Shown: positions 16,952-28,937, numbered from the stretch's first letter. The stretch is 64,000 bases of DNA from Stutzerimonas stutzeri (GCF_000219605.1 NC_015740.1:372001-436000), one strand, 5' to 3'. Numbers and translations are program-made. Notes: a model not told the origin generated them from the letters alone.

Positions 16952-18190
16952 ATGAGCCAACCCCGCTTCGATATCCAGACCGCCGCCGTGATTGGTGCCG
17001 GCACCATGGGCCGCGGCATCGTCATGAGCCTGGCCAATGCCGGTGTGCAGGTGCTGTGGCTGGACAACAATCCAGAGATGCTCGAGCAGGCGCTGGGCGT
17101 GGTGGCCGACACCTACGCACACAATGTGCGTCAGGGGCGGATCGACGAGGCCGAAGCGGCGGCGCGCCGGGCCCGCATCGCCAAGGCGGCGGATTACCCG
17201 GCGCTGGCCGACGTGGATCTGGTGATCGAGGCGGTCTACGAGAATCTCGAACTCAAGCAGAAGATCTTCCGCGAGCTGGACGACATCGTGCAGCCGGCCG
17301 GCATCCTCGCCAGCAACACCTCGGCGCTGGATATCGATGCCATCGCCGCTGTCACCAAGCGCCCGGAGCAGGTGGTCGGCCTGCACTTCTTCAGCCCGGC
17401 GCACATCATGAAGCTGCTGGAAATCGTCCGCGGGGCGAAGACTGCGCCAGCAGTGCTCGAGGCTGCCACGGCTCTCGGCAAGCGCATGGGCAAGGTCAGC
17501 GTGATCGCCGGCAACTGCCCGGGCTTCATCGGCAACCGCATGCTCGCCACCTACGTGCGCGAGGCGCGGATGATGCTGCTCGAAGGCGCCTATCCCCATC
17601 AGGTGGACGCCGCGCTGCAGGGCTTCGGCTTCGCCATGGGCCCGTTCCGCATGTATGACGTGGTCGGCATCGACCTCGAATGGCGCGCCCGCGAGCTGGC
17701 CGGCAAGGGCCAGGACGAGCCCGAGGTGCAGGTGGATAACCGTCTCTGCGAGCTGGGCCGCTTCGGCCAGAAGTCGCGCATGGGCTACTACCGCTACGCC
17801 GAGGGCAGCCGCCAGGCCGAGCACGACCCGGAAGTGGACGCCCTGGTGCAGCGCGAGTCCGAGCGCCTCGGCTATCAGCGCCGCGAGATCGGTCCGGAGG
17901 AGATTCTCGAGCGCTGCCTGCTGGCGCTGGTCAATGAGGGCGCCAAGATTCTCGAGGAGGGCATGGCCGAGTCCAGCGCCGATATCGACACCGTCTACCT
18001 CTACGGTTACGGCTTCCCCGCCGAAGTCGGCGGGCCGATGACCTGGGCCGACCGTCAGGGTCTGCCGGCCATTCGTGAGCGCCTCAACGCATTGGCCGAG
18101 CGCCACGGCGAGCACTGGCAGCCGGCCGGACTGATCGACAGTCTGGCCACGCTCGGCGGCCGCTTCGCCGACTACAAGAAGGAGGCATGA
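16952..18190 (+). CDS. 3-hydroxyacyl-CoA dehydrogenase
   Basis: A 412-residue NAD-dependent enzyme. It has a Rossmann motif (VIGAGTMGRGIVMSLANAG), the N-terminal 3HCDH domain with HFFSPAHIMKLLEIVRG (catalytic His), and two C-terminal 3HCDH domains (GFAMGPFRMYDVVGID; YGYGFPAEVGGPMTW). It lacks the enoyl-CoA hydratase half found in FadB. It oxidises 3-hydroxyacyl-CoA to 3-ketoacyl-CoA. First gene of an operon with an acyl-CoA dehydrogenase, an Fe-alcohol dehydrogenase and a thioesterase. The acyl substrate is not evident. Confidence 0.9.
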   Translation: MSQPRFDIQTAAVIGAGTMGRGIVMSLANAGVQVLWLDNNPEMLEQALGVVADTYAHNVRQGRIDEAEAAARRARIAKAADYPALADVDLVIEAVYENLELKQKIFRELDDIVQPAGILASNTSALDIDAIAAVTKRPEQVVGLHFFSPAHIMKLLEIVRGAKTAPAVLEAATALGKRMGKVSVIAGNCPGFIGNRMLATYVREARMMLLEGAYPHQVDAALQGFGFAMGPFRMYDVVGIDLEWRARELAGKGQDEPEVQVDNRLCELGRFGQKSRMGYYRYAEGSRQAEHDPEVDALVQRESERLGYQRREIGPEEILERCLLALVNEGAKILEEGMAESSADIDTVYLYGYGFPAEVGGPMTWADRQGLPAIRERLNALAERHGEHWQPAGLIDSLATLGGRFADYKKEA

Positions 18191-18192
18191 GC

Positions 18193-19983
<1,791 letters not shown>

Positions 19984-20007
19984 GCTAATCGATCACAGGA
20001 GGCACCG

Positions 20008-21171
20008 ATGCATCCGTTCAGCTTTGCCACAACCGCTCAATTGATCTGCGAGCCTGGCTCGTCGCGCCGGCTGGCCAGCCTCTGCAAGGAGCGTGGGGCG
20101 CGCTCGGTGCTGGTGGTGACCGACCCGGGCATCACCCGTTTCGGCCTGCTCGACGAAGTCCTGCCGGGCTTCGAGACGGAAGGGCTGCAGGTCGCGGTTT
20201 ACGATCAGGTCGTTGCCGACCCGCCCGAGCACATCGTCCTGGCGGCGGTGGCGCAGGCCAAGGCGTCCCGGGTCGATCTGATCATCGGCTTCGGCGGCGG
20301 CAGCTCCATGGACGTGGCCAAGCTGGTTGCGCTGCTGGCACATCCTGATTGCGCGCAGTCGCTGCAGGATATCTATGGTGTCGGCAACGCCAAGGGCCAG
20401 CGCCTGCCGCTGATCCAGGTGCCGACCACCGCCGGCACCGGCTCGGAATTCACGCAGATCGCCATCATCACCACCGGTGAGACGACCAAGATGGGCGTGG
20501 TCTCGCCCCTGTTGCTGCCGGACCTGGCGTTGCTCGACGCCGATCTCACCCTCGGCCTGCCACCGGCGGTGACCGCGGCCACCGGCATCGACGCCATGGT
20601 GCATGCCATCGAGGCTTACACCAGCGCGCTGAAGAAGAACCCCATGTCTGATCTGCTGGCCCGCGAGGCGCTGCGCCTCTTGGCGGCCAATCTGGACGAG
20701 GCGGTGCACAACGGCAGCAACCGCGAGGCACGCCAGGCCATGCTGCTGGGCGCCTGCCTGGCCGGACAGGCGTTCGCCAATGCGCCGGTCGCTGCCGTGC
20801 ACGCGCTGGCCTATCCGCTGGGAGGCAATTTTCACATTCCCCACGGCCTGTCCAACGCCCTGGTACTGCCGCAGGTGCTGCGTTTCAACGTCAGCGCGGC
20901 GGCCACGCACTACGGCGAACTGGCACCGATCATTCTCGGCGAGCGCCTGCGCACGGATGATCCCTCCACCTACGCCGAGCAGCTGATCGAGGAGTTCGAG
21001 CAGATGAGTGCCCGCGTCGGCCTGCCGACCCGCCTGCGCGACGCCGGCGTGCCGGAAGAGATGCTGCCGCAGCTGGCCAAGGAGGCGATGCTGCAGCAGC
21101 GGCTGCTGGTCAACAATCCGCGCGAGGTCAGCGAGGCCGATGCGCTGGCGATCTATCAGGCTGCCTACTGA
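20008..21171 (+). CDS. Iron-containing alcohol dehydrogenase
   Basis: A 387-residue group III alcohol dehydrogenase. It has the NAD motif GFGGGSSMDVAK, PTTAGTGSEFT, and the metal-binding His residues in AVHALAYPLGG and IPHGLSNALVLP. It interconverts an alcohol and aldehyde with NAD(P). CAGGAGG lies 6 bp before ATG, 24 bp after the acyl-CoA dehydrogenase, so it is in the same operon. The presence of an alcohol dehydrogenase suggests an alcohol or hydroxy-acid as the growth substrate; that is inference. Confidence 0.9.
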   Translation: MHPFSFATTAQLICEPGSSRRLASLCKERGARSVLVVTDPGITRFGLLDEVLPGFETEGLQVAVYDQVVADPPEHIVLAAVAQAKASRVDLIIGFGGGSSMDVAKLVALLAHPDCAQSLQDIYGVGNAKGQRLPLIQVPTTAGTGSEFTQIAIITTGETTKMGVVSPLLLPDLALLDADLTLGLPPAVTAATGIDAMVHAIEAYTSALKKNPMSDLLAREALRLLAANLDEAVHNGSNREARQAMLLGACLAGQAFANAPVAAVHALAYPLGGNFHIPHGLSNALVLPQVLRFNVSAAATHYGELAPIILGERLRTDDPSTYAEQLIEEFEQMSARVGLPTRLRDAGVPEEMLPQLAKEAMLQQRLLVNNPREVSEADALAIYQAAY

Positions 21172-21209
21172 GCCAGTCTTCCTCTTCATTGCGTACCGCG
21201 AGAACGACC

Positions 21210-21641
21210 ATGCCCGAGCAACCCAAACACCTGCGCCGCGACTACAAGCACTTTCAGCCCATCACCACGCGCTGGCACGACAATGACATCTACGGTCATG
21301 TGAACAACGTCGTCTATTACGGGTTTTTCGACACGGCGGTGAACAACTATCTGATCCAGCAGGGCGGGCTGGATATCCAGGATGGCGACATCGTCGGCTT
21401 CGTGGTCAGTTCGGCTTGCGACTACTTCGCCTCGATCGCCTATCCGGACCTGATCGAGGTGGGTCTGCGGGTGGCCAGGTTGGGCAACTCGTCGGTGCAG
21501 TACGAGCTGGCGATCTTCCGCGAGGGCGAGCAGGAGGCCTGCGCGGCGGGCCGCTTCGTGCATGTTTTCGTCGAACGCGCAAGCAATCGTCCCACTGCCA
21601 TTCCCGGGCGCCTGCGCGCCGCGCTGGAGGCCTTGAGCTAA
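21210..21641 (+). CDS. Acyl-CoA thioesterase (4HBT hot-dog fold)
   Basis: A 143-residue hot-dog protein started at the ATG at 21210; the upstream in-frame start is a TTG. The active-site signature is TTRWHDNDIYGHVNNVVYYG (Asp in WHDND), as in YbgC/FadM thioesterases. It hydrolyses acyl-CoA or a thioester and probably relieves CoA trapping in this pathway. Last gene of the operon, 38 bp after the alcohol dehydrogenase. Confidence 0.85.
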   Translation: MPEQPKHLRRDYKHFQPITTRWHDNDIYGHVNNVVYYGFFDTAVNNYLIQQGGLDIQDGDIVGFVVSSACDYFASIAYPDLIEVGLRVARLGNSSVQYELAIFREGEQEACAAGRFVHVFVERASNRPTAIPGRLRAALEALS

Positions 21642-21751
21642 TCCGCTCGGCGCGGAAAGCTGAAGCCGTAAACGAGATCGCCCGGAGCGGCTGGGCCGAT
21701 CCGGGCGATGCGGTGGTTGCTACGAGACGGCAACGGCGCTGTCTGCGGCAC

Positions 21752-22216
21752 TCAGTGGTGCTTGTGTTTGTGCTTGTAATGGCCTTTGGCTTTGCCTGGA
21801 TGGCCGTAGTAGCGGCGATCGTCCCGGTAGCGGCGGTCGCCCCGATAACGGTCGTCGTCATCGTCGCCGTAGGCGTTGCCGATCGCGCCGCCGGCACCGC
21901 CGCCGACGGCTGCACCGATCAGACCGCCGGTGCTGCCGCCGACCTGCTGGCCGATGACGTTGCCGCCGGCCGCACCAAGGCCACCGCCGATGGCCGCTTC
22001 GGTGCGGCTGCGCTTGTCGGCGCCGACCATGCCACCTGCCGCACCGCCGACGCCGGCGCCAATGGTCGCGCCAGTCGAGCCACCCAGATGCTCACCCACC
22101 ACGGAACCGAGCGCGCCACCGAGGGCACCGCCAACGGCGGCTTCGGTGTTGCTGCCGGCAAAGGCGGCGGCGCTGAGCAGGCTGGTGGACAACAGGAAAA
22201 TCGAGGCGTACTTCAT
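21752..22216 (-). CDS. Exported glycine-zipper protein with acidic and histidine-rich tail
   Basis: A 154-residue protein. The signal peptide ends at AAAFAG. Then comes a long glycine-zipper region (repeats such as GGALGGALGSVVGEHLGG and GAAVGGGAGGAIG) that can insert in or associate with the outer membrane. The C-terminus is unusual: DDDDDRYRGDRRYRDDRRYYG, then a Lys/His tail ending HKHKHKHH that could bind metals. Family members include SlyB/osmotically induced lipoproteins, but this one has no lipobox Cys. Function unknown; monocistronic. Confidence 0.7.
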   Translation of the reverse strand: MKYASIFLLSTSLLSAAAFAGSNTEAAVGGALGGALGSVVGEHLGGSTGATIGAGVGGAAGGMVGADKRSRTEAAIGGGLGAAGGNVIGQQVGGSTGGLIGAAVGGGAGGAIGNAYGDDDDDRYRGDRRYRDDRRYYGHPGKAKGHYKHKHKHH

Positions 22217-22387
22217 GGTGTGATCCCGTATGTGGAATTGCGCCGCGATCCTCACGTGCCGCTTCGCTTCCGGCAAGGGCTTTCCGATGAAATGCGTGAA
22301 GCAGTTCCTGTTTGCTAACTCTTTGATTTTCGGTCGGAACTTGCTTTGCGGGCGGAGGTCTTAAGCCGCTTGTGCGGCGTCCGCAAC

Positions 22388-23233
22388 TCAGTCGCGGGCG
22401 GCGCTTGCCGCCGGGCTGTAGACGCGCGGCCGGCTGCGATGCGGCAGATGAATCAGGTTCAGGTTGTGTCGCTGCGCCCAGCGTGTCGCGAGACCGGTGG
22501 GGGAGGACAGGCTGACCAGGGTCGGGATGCCTGCGCGCTGAACCTTGTGCACCAGCTCCAGGCTGCAGCGACTGGTGACGATAGCCAGGCCGCCGGCAGC
22601 CTCCAATCCGTCGCGCGCCATGGCGCCGATCAGCTTGTCCAGCGCGTTGTGACGACCGATATCTTCACGCCCCAGACGTATCGTCCCCTGGTTGTCCATG
22701 AACAGAGCAGCATGTACCGCGCCGCAGTCGCGTCCCAGCGGCTGATAAGCGGAGATGCGCTCGCGCAGGTCGTGCAGCCAGTGTGCCGGCGGCAGCGCCG
22801 CTAGAGGCATGATCGGCAGCTGCGGCAGGGCCTGTTCCAGCGCTTCGACGCCACACAGGCCGCAACTGCTGTTGCCGGGGAGCTGGCGGCGCTGCCGCTT
22901 GAGTTGCCAGAAGCTGCGGCTGGATATCTCGACTTCCGCCCGCCGGGCGCTGCCCTGGCCGTGCAGGTGAATGTCGTAGATGTCGTTCGGCGACTCGACG
23001 AAGCCGTTCGCCAGGCTGAAGCCGACGACGAAATCCTCGAGGTCTGCCGGAGAAATCATCATCACGGCCTGATTGAGCCCGTTATAGGCGATCGCCAGCG
23101 CGCATTCCTCGGCGAGGTCGACGACGCACCGTTCGGCCTCGTCGATCGGCTGATAGTGATAGCGCTGGCTGGCACCGCTGGGCGTTGGCGTGGCCGTTGC
23201 GATACCGGCGGGCAGACGGGAAGGCGCGTTCAT
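22388..23233 (-). CDS. fdhD: Sulfurtransferase FdhD
   Basis: A 281-residue protein with the FdhD sulfur-carrying motif SSCGLCGVEALEQ (two Cys, C-x2-C) and the C-terminal GREDIGRHNALDKLIG and TSRCSLELVHK. FdhD moves sulfur from the cysteine desulfurase to the molybdenum/tungsten bis-MGD cofactor, and formate dehydrogenases need this for activity. No formate dehydrogenase is adjacent. An FdhF/YdeP-type oxidoreductase lies at 48426-50798 in this window and could be a client. Confidence 0.9.
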   Translation of the reverse strand: MNAPSRLPAGIATATPTPSGASQRYHYQPIDEAERCVVDLAEECALAIAYNGLNQAVMMISPADLEDFVVGFSLANGFVESPNDIYDIHLHGQGSARRAEVEISSRSFWQLKRQRRQLPGNSSCGLCGVEALEQALPQLPIMPLAALPPAHWLHDLRERISAYQPLGRDCGAVHAALFMDNQGTIRLGREDIGRHNALDKLIGAMARDGLEAAGGLAIVTSRCSLELVHKVQRAGIPTLVSLSSPTGLATRWAQRHNLNLIHLPHRSRPRVYSPAASAARD

Positions 23234-23345
23234 CGGCAGGCTCGTAAGGGTCGGTTTCAGGGCCGGGGTCGGGCAACTGCGCTGCGAGCGCCGATCAGGT
23301 TGCCGGCAGCCGGTAGGGTTATGACCCCGCCCGGCCGAAGACGAT

Positions 23346-25907
23346 TCACCGTTGGTCGGCCTTCGCCAGCATGTCGCGCACGCGCTTGGCCAGCGCGTCC
23401 AGGTTGAAGGGCTTGCTGATCATGTCCATTCCTGGTTCGAGGAAGTCCGAACTGGCCGCCTGCCTGGCATAACCGGTCATGAACAGGACCGGCAGGCCGG
23501 CGCGTTGCTGCCGTGCGATATCCGCCAGTTGGCGCCCGTTCATTCCCGGCAGGCCGACATCGGTCACCAGCAGGTCGATGTCGGGCGTGTTTTCCAGGAT
23601 GCGCACCGCGGCGTTGCCATCCGCCGCTTCCAGGGCCTGGTAGCCGAGCATCTGCAACACGTCGAGAACCAGCAGACGCACGGCGGGATCGTCTTCGACC
23701 ACCAGCACCGTCTCGCCCTGCCGGGCGCGCAGCGGGCCATGCACCTCGCTGGTCAGTGGTATCGCCTCGGGCTGGCTGTCGAAGACCGGCAGATAGAGGC
23801 TCACCTGGGTTCCCTTGCCCGGTTCGCTGGCGATCTGAACGTGCCCGCCTGCCTGGCGGGTGAAGCCGTAGACCATGGACAGGCCCAGCCCGGTGCCCTG
23901 GCCGATCGGCTTGGTGGTGAAGAAAGGCTCGAAGACGCTGGCCAGGACCTTGGCGCTCATGCCGCAGCCGCTGTCGGTCAGGCTCAGGATGACGTAGCGT
24001 CCCGGCGCCAGTTCACCTACCTCGCTCTGCTGTCGAAGCTCGACGTTGCGCGTCTCGAGCAGCAGGGAGCCGCCGTCGGGCATCGCGTCGCGGGCATTGA
24101 TGACCAGGTTGAGCAGCGCGCTCTCCAGCTGATTCTCGTCACTCGAGACCGGCCACAGACCGGCTTGCAGCTGGTTGCGGATCTGGATATGGCGGCCCAG
24201 CGTGCGGCTGAGCAGGTCGTGCATCGACTCGATCAGCTGGTTGAGTTCGACGCACTTGAGATTCAGCGGCTGCCGACGCGCGAAGGCCAGCAGACGATGG
24301 GTCAGTGCCGCGGCGCGGTTGGCCGAGGTCACCGCGGCGTCGATGAAACGCTGGGTTTCATCATGGCGGCCGGACTGGATATAGCGCTGGATCAGGTCGA
24401 GGCCGCCGATGATCCCGGTCAGCATGTTATTGAAGTCGTGGGCGATGCCGCCGGTCAGCTGGCCGACCGCTTCCATCTTCTGCGCCTGACGCAGCGCTTC
24501 CTGAGCCTGTTCGCGGCTGGCCATTTCCTTGAGCAACCGCTCATAGACTTCGGCCAGCGCCTGGGTGCGCTCTTGAATGCGGCTTTCCAGAGTCTCGTTC
24601 AGTTCGCGCAGGGCCTGCTCGGCGCGCCATCTTTCGGTGACATCCAGCGCCATGACGAAAAAACCTAGCACCTTGTCCTGGCTGTCTCGACGCGGCAGAT
24701 AGTGCACCAGCATTCGTCGCGGCTGCCCGTCGCGATGCGGACTGGAAGCCTCGAAGGTCACGTGCTGGCCGGCCAGTGCGGCACGGATGCAGTCACGTCG
24801 CTCGGCATAGGCTTTCTCACCGAGCACGTCACGCACAGCTCTGCCGCGCAGCCAGCTCAGTGGGTGGCCGAACCACTCGGTGTAATAGCGATTGTTGAAG
24901 CGGAAGCGCTCGTCCTCGTCGATATAGCCGATCAGCACCGGGAGGGCGTCGGTAATCATCTTCAGCTCGGCTTCGCTCTGGCGCAGTGCGTCCTCGCTGG
25001 CCTGTTGCCGGGTGATGTCCATTACGGCGCCGGGAAAGCGCTGCGGTTGGCCGTGCTCGTCGCAATGCCGACGACCGCGCGCGAGGGCCCAGCGCACGGT
25101 GCCGTCGGGGCTGCGCAGGCGATAGCGCACCTCGAGTTCTTCGCGGCCGTCGATGCATCGCGACAGCGCGGCCTGCAGGCGCGGTATGTCGTCCGGATGA
25201 ACGTGCTCGAAGAATGCCTGATGACGCAGCCCGGTCGGTCCCGAGCGCTCGACCGGCGCAATGCGCAGCAGCTCGGCATGGTCCGGAATGCCACCGCTAC
25301 GGATGTCCCAATCCCAGATCCCGACCAGGTCACTGGCCTCCAGCGCCAGCTGCAGGCGGTGCTCGCTGATCCGGTGTACTTCGGCACTGAGCTTGTAGTG
25401 CAGGGCGGTTTGCGACAGCCGGGTTTCGGTGCGCACGCGTTCGCTGGTTTCGCTCAGGCACAGCAGCAATCCGCCAATGCCGTGCGGCTCGTTGCGGATC
25501 GGGCTCAGTGCCAGGTCGAACCAGGCCTCGACCCGCTGGCCGTCGCGCTCGACCGCCAGCTGCTGGTTGCGCAGCGTTCGCGGCTCGCCGCGACGGGCTC
25601 TGTCGCATGCCGGGGCGAGCAGCTCCCAGGTCGCGCCCCAGCGCCGGCAGGCCGGCATGCCCAGTTCGGCCGGGTGGCGGTCGCCGATAAGCCGGGCATG
25701 GGCGTCGTTGTACAACTGCAGCGCCTGGTCGCCCCAGAGGATGCACATGGGCAGCGGCGCTTCGAGGATGGTGTCGAGCAGCAACCGCAGCGTCTGCGGC
25801 CAGCTATCGAGCGGGCCGAGCACGCTTTCGCTCCAGGCATGCCGGCGAATGCGCTCGCTCATCTCGCTTTGACTGTGGGGCCAGAACTCGGCGCCTACTG
25901 CTGCCAT
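23346..25907 (-). CDS. PAS-domain hybrid sensor histidine kinase/response regulator
   Basis: An 853-residue cytoplasmic protein without membrane segments. It has three PAS-type segments (~45-160, ~185-305, ~320-430), a coiled coil, an H-box ([18 protein letters not shown]), an ATPase domain ([25 protein letters not shown]) and a C-terminal receiver with Asp in [17 protein letters not shown] and Lys in MISKPFN. Its transmitter closely resembles the frameshifted kinase at 10339-12287, so the two are paralogues. The first PAS region ([24 protein letters not shown]) resembles those of light- or redox-sensing kinases. Monocistronic. Confidence 0.85.
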   Translation of the reverse strand: MAAVGAEFWPHSQSEMSERIRRHAWSESVLGPLDSWPQTLRLLLDTILEAPLPMCILWGDQALQLYNDAHARLIGDRHPAELGMPACRRWGATWELLAPACDRARRGEPRTLRNQQLAVERDGQRVEAWFDLALSPIRNEPHGIGGLLLCLSETSERVRTETRLSQTALHYKLSAEVHRISEHRLQLALEASDLVGIWDWDIRSGGIPDHAELLRIAPVERSGPTGLRHQAFFEHVHPDDIPRLQAALSRCIDGREELEVRYRLRSPDGTVRWALARGRRHCDEHGQPQRFPGAVMDITRQQASEDALRQSEAELKMITDALPVLIGYIDEDERFRFNNRYYTEWFGHPLSWLRGRAVRDVLGEKAYAERRDCIRAALAGQHVTFEASSPHRDGQPRRMLVHYLPRRDSQDKVLGFFVMALDVTERWRAEQALRELNETLESRIQERTQALAEVYERLLKEMASREQAQEALRQAQKMEAVGQLTGGIAHDFNNMLTGIIGGLDLIQRYIQSGRHDETQRFIDAAVTSANRAAALTHRLLAFARRQPLNLKCVELNQLIESMHDLLSRTLGRHIQIRNQLQAGLWPVSSDENQLESALLNLVINARDAMPDGGSLLLETRNVELRQQSEVGELAPGRYVILSLTDSGCGMSAKVLASVFEPFFTTKPIGQGTGLGLSMVYGFTRQAGGHVQIASEPGKGTQVSLYLPVFDSQPEAIPLTSEVHGPLRARQGETVLVVEDDPAVRLLVLDVLQMLGYQALEAADGNAAVRILENTPDIDLLVTDVGLPGMNGRQLADIARQQRAGLPVLFMTGYARQAASSDFLEPGMDMISKPFNLDALAKRVRDMLAKADQR

Positions 25908-26075
25908 GTCACTTCCTATCGATCATCCGTGGCTTTGAACCGCGAATGCCGGGTCTCGACGACCGGCGTTCGCTGTTTCGATGTTGCTCGGCCCTAACCC
26001 ATCCTGAGTCGGTTCTGCCGGCGGCAATTGTTGCGTAGTGTAAGGCTTCTGGCCGACCCACGGCAGAGCCAGCCG

Positions 26076-26756
26076 TCACGCCAGCGGGCCGGTCAGGCTG
26101 CCTGCCAGGTCGCGATAATCCTCGACGGCGGCGAACTCCTCGGTGTCCTTGGGCGCGCGTCGGCTGTCAGGCTCACGCACCGCGAGCAGATGGGCAACGC
26201 CGAAATGCCGGGCACTGCGCAGGATCGGCAGGCTATCGTCGATGAACAGCGTACGAGATGGGTCGAACGCCAGATCCTGGCGCAGCGCGTACCAGAACTG
26301 CGCCGCCTCCTTCGGATAGCCATAGTCGTGGGAGCTGATCAGGCGATCGAACCAGGGCGCCAGTTCGATCTTCTCCAGCTTGAGCGACAACGAGTCGCGG
26401 TGGGCGTTGGTGATCAGCACCACGCGCTTGCCAGCCTGGCGCAGCGACGAGAGGAACTCGTCGGCGCTGGGTCTGAGGGCGATCAACTCGGCTATCTCAC
26501 GCTTCATCTCGCGGATCGGCAGGTTCAGTTCGCGTGTCCAGTAGTCCAGGCAATACCAGGTGAGCTTGCCGACGTGTTCGTTGAACAGCGGCGCGAGCTC
26601 CAGTTCGGCCATGGCGCGGCTGATGCCGTGCAGTTCGGCGTAGCGCTGCGGCAGCAGCTCGAGCCAGAAGTGATTGTCGAAGTGGAGATCCAGCAGGGTG
26701 CCGTCCATGTCGAGCAGGACGGTATCGATGTCGGGCCAGGGCAGGGTGGCGATCAT
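26076..26756 (-). CDS. yrfG: GMP/IMP nucleotidase (HAD family)
   Basis: A 226-residue haloacid-dehalogenase phosphatase: motif I LLDMDGTLLDL, motif II VVLITNA, motif IV FIDDSLPIL. Length, the FDNHFWLELLPQRYA segment and divergence from nudE fit YrfG, which dephosphorylates GMP and IMP. The two genes are separated by ~115 bp. Confidence 0.85.
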   Translation of the reverse strand: MIATLPWPDIDTVLLDMDGTLLDLHFDNHFWLELLPQRYAELHGISRAMAELELAPLFNEHVGKLTWYCLDYWTRELNLPIREMKREIAELIALRPSADEFLSSLRQAGKRVVLITNAHRDSLSLKLEKIELAPWFDRLISSHDYGYPKEAAQFWYALRQDLAFDPSRTLFIDDSLPILRSARHFGVAHLLAVREPDSRRAPKDTEEFAAVEDYRDLAGSLTGPLA

Positions 26757-26871
26757 GGGCGGCTCAAGTGACCTAGTGAGGGCGGGCAGGGCGTTCAGCT
26801 GGTCGCAAAGCGCTCACGGCCAGTGCAGGAACACGGGTTATGATAGCCGCTCGCGTTTCCAGGAGTTCCCC

Positions 26872-27438
26872 ATGCGCCAGAAACCCACCGTGCTCGCCCG
26901 TGAAATCGTCGCCAGCAGCCGCCTGTTCCGCGTCGAGGAATTGCAGTTGCGCTTCTCCAACGGTGTGGAACGCACCTACGAGCGCCTGGTCGGCAAGGGC
27001 AGCGGCTACGGAGCGGTGATGATCGTGGCGCTGGCCGACGCCGAGAATGCGTTGCTGGTCGAGGAGTACTGCGGCGGTACCGACAGCTACGAGCTGTCGC
27101 TGCCCAAGGGGCTGATCGAGCCGGGCGAGGATGTGCTGGAAGCGGCCAACCGCGAGCTGAAGGAGGAGGCCGGTTTCGGCGCCCGGCGTCTGGAGCTGCT
27201 CACCGAGCTGTCGCTGTCGCCCGGCTACATGAGCCAGAAGATCCAGGTGGTACTGGCGCGCGATCTCTACCCGGAGCAGCTGCCCGGCGACGAGCCGGAG
27301 CCGATGCGCCTGGAGCAGGTCAGCCTGCATGAGCTGTCGAGCCTGGTGCAGCATCCGCAGTTCAGCGAGGGGCGCGCGCTCGCCGCGCTGTACCTGGCGC
27401 GGGATCTTCTCACCCAGCGTGGGGAGTTCGGCCAATGA
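26872..27438 (+). CDS. nudE: ADP compounds hydrolase NudE
   Basis: A 188-residue Nudix hydrolase from the ATG at 26872 with CAGGAG upstream; the longer frame from 26674 runs antisense to yrfG and is discarded. The Nudix box is complete (GLIEPGEDVLEAANRELKEEAGFG). NudE cleaves ADP-ribose, NADH, Ap3A and similar ADP compounds. Its stop overlaps the cysQ start as ATGA, so both are coexpressed. Confidence 0.9.
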   Translation: MRQKPTVLAREIVASSRLFRVEELQLRFSNGVERTYERLVGKGSGYGAVMIVALADAENALLVEEYCGGTDSYELSLPKGLIEPGEDVLEAANRELKEEAGFGARRLELLTELSLSPGYMSQKIQVVLARDLYPEQLPGDEPEPMRLEQVSLHELSSLVQHPQFSEGRALAALYLARDLLTQRGEFGQ

Positions 27439-28253
27439 GTCATCCCTACCTGTCGGCAGTGATCGATCTGGTGCGTCAGGCTGGCGAGGCGATCCTGCCG
27501 CACTGGCGCAGCGAACTGGAGGTGCAGGCCAAGGCCGATGCCTCGCCGGTGACGGCGGCGGACATGGCGGCTCATCATGTGTTGCTGGACGGCCTGCAGG
27601 CCTTGGACGGCAGCATCCCGGTGCTTTCCGAGGAAGATTGCGCGGTGCCGCTGGCCGAGCGCGCCGGCTGGACGCGCTGGTGGTTGGTCGACCCGCTGGA
27701 CGGCACCAAGGAATTCATCGCCGGCAGCGAGGAATTCACCGTCAACGTGGCGCTGATCGAGCAGGGCGAGGTTCGCTTCGGTGTGGTTGGCATTCCGGCG
27801 TCCGGGCGCTGCTATTACGGCGGCAAGGATTTCGGCGCCTGGCGCAGCGAGGCCGATGGCGCGACGCAGCCCTTGCGCGTGCGGCCGCATCCCGCCGGAA
27901 GCTTTACCGTGGTGGCCAGCCGGCGCCACAGCAGCCCGGCGCAGGAGCGGCTGCTGGACAGCCTGCGCGGACGCTTCGGTGAGCTGGCGCTGGCCAATGT
28001 CGGCAGCTCGCTGAAGTTCTGTCTGCTCGCCGAGGGCTCGGCGGACTGCTATCCGCGGCTGGCGCCGACGTCGCAATGGGACACAGCGGCGGCACAGGGG
28101 GTGCTGGAAGGTGCCGGTGGCGAGGTGCTGGAGGTGGCAGGTGCGCCGCTACGCTACGAGGCGCGGGAGACGTATCTCAATCCATCGTTCCTGGCGCTTC
28201 CGGCCGGGGTGGACTGGCGCGAGCTGCTGATCGAGCTGGCCAACCGCAGCTGA
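27435..28253 (+). CDS. cysQ: 3'(2'),5'-bisphosphate nucleotidase CysQ
   Basis: A 272-residue inositol-monophosphatase-fold enzyme with the metal site VLSEED and WLVDPLDGTKEFIAGSEEFTVNVALIE, and the C-terminal SQWDTAAAQGVLEGAGG. CysQ hydrolyses 3'-phosphoadenosine 5'-phosphate (PAP) made in sulfate assimilation, recycling it to AMP. Coupled to nudE by an ATGA overlap. Confidence 0.92.
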   Translation: MSHPYLSAVIDLVRQAGEAILPHWRSELEVQAKADASPVTAADMAAHHVLLDGLQALDGSIPVLSEEDCAVPLAERAGWTRWWLVDPLDGTKEFIAGSEEFTVNVALIEQGEVRFGVVGIPASGRCYYGGKDFGAWRSEADGATQPLRVRPHPAGSFTVVASRRHSSPAQERLLDSLRGRFGELALANVGSSLKFCLLAEGSADCYPRLAPTSQWDTAAAQGVLEGAGGEVLEVAGAPLRYEARETYLNPSFLALPAGVDWRELLIELANRS

Positions 28254-28282
28254 CCGCGCTACGCCCGAGGCAGGATAAGCAG

Positions 28283-28305
28283 GGCTGCGCCGCTCGGGCG
28301 CAGCC
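28283..28305. terminator. Hairpin between convergent cysQ and thioesterase genes
   Basis: GGCTGCGCC pairs with GGCGCAGCC across a 5-base loop between two converging genes. No strong T-run on either side. Confidence 0.4.
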
Positions 28306-28311
28306 GAGCAG

Positions 28312-28764
28312 TTACTTGTGCAGCACGAACTGCCCGGTGAAGCGCACGGCGTCGCGACCGTCGGAGGCGAGGATGCGGCTGTGCAGCTCGAGGCGCGAGC
28401 GCCCGCGCCGGCGGTAGATCGACTCGAAACGTTCCCAGGCCTCGGGGCTCGGTGCCGAACAGATGGCCATGGCGTCGTCGACCACCGGCAGCGGGTATTC
28501 GATCTTGCCTTCGTGGATGACGATGTGGCCGTCTTCGATGCCGGCTTCGCGCAGGCGCAGATGCAGCCAGCCCCAGCCTGCCAGTACGGCGGCGCAGTAG
28601 AGGCTGCCGCCGAACATGCTGCTCTTGTGGTTGATGTTCGGCTGCAGCGGGACCTGCAGGCGCAGCTCGTGGTTTTCCCACTGCTCGACACGCAACCCAA
28701 GCGAGCGGGTCAGCGGAATGTCGTGGTGAAGGATGGCTTCCAGGTAGCGGCTATCGCGGCTCAT
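28312..28764 (-). CDS. YiiD-C-type thioesterase domain protein
   Basis: A 150-residue hot-dog protein started at the ATG at 28764 (AGGA ~10 bp upstream). NINHKSSMFGGSLYCAAVLAGWGWLHLRL is the helix and active-site region of the YiiD C-terminal thioesterase family, where the Asn-His-Lys and SMFGGS residues are typical. Presumed to hydrolyse an acyl thioester; the substrate is unknown. A longer frame to 29037 has no similarity and is not used. Confidence 0.75.
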   Translation of the reverse strand: MSRDSRYLEAILHHDIPLTRSLGLRVEQWENHELRLQVPLQPNINHKSSMFGGSLYCAAVLAGWGWLHLRLREAGIEDGHIVIHEGKIEYPLPVVDDAMAICSAPSPEAWERFESIYRRRGRSRLELHSRILASDGRDAVRFTGQFVLHK

Positions 28765-28937
28765 GCCGGGCAGGTTCCTAAATGTTACGAAGATACAGAC
28801 AGACGCCAAGCATGACTCCTGAGTCACGGTTTGGCCAGTCCGTTCACGGCATTTGCCCGGCCCGGTAGAGGTCGCTGTGCGGCGGTGTTCCGGATCGGTG
28901 CCCGGCGTGCTATCGGCGGCGTTCGCTGGTGCGCCGC

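Noticed and set aside
26674..26871. 66-residue N-terminal extension of NudE
   Set aside because: Lies antisense to yrfG and shows no Nudix similarity; the ATG at 26872 has its own ribosome site.
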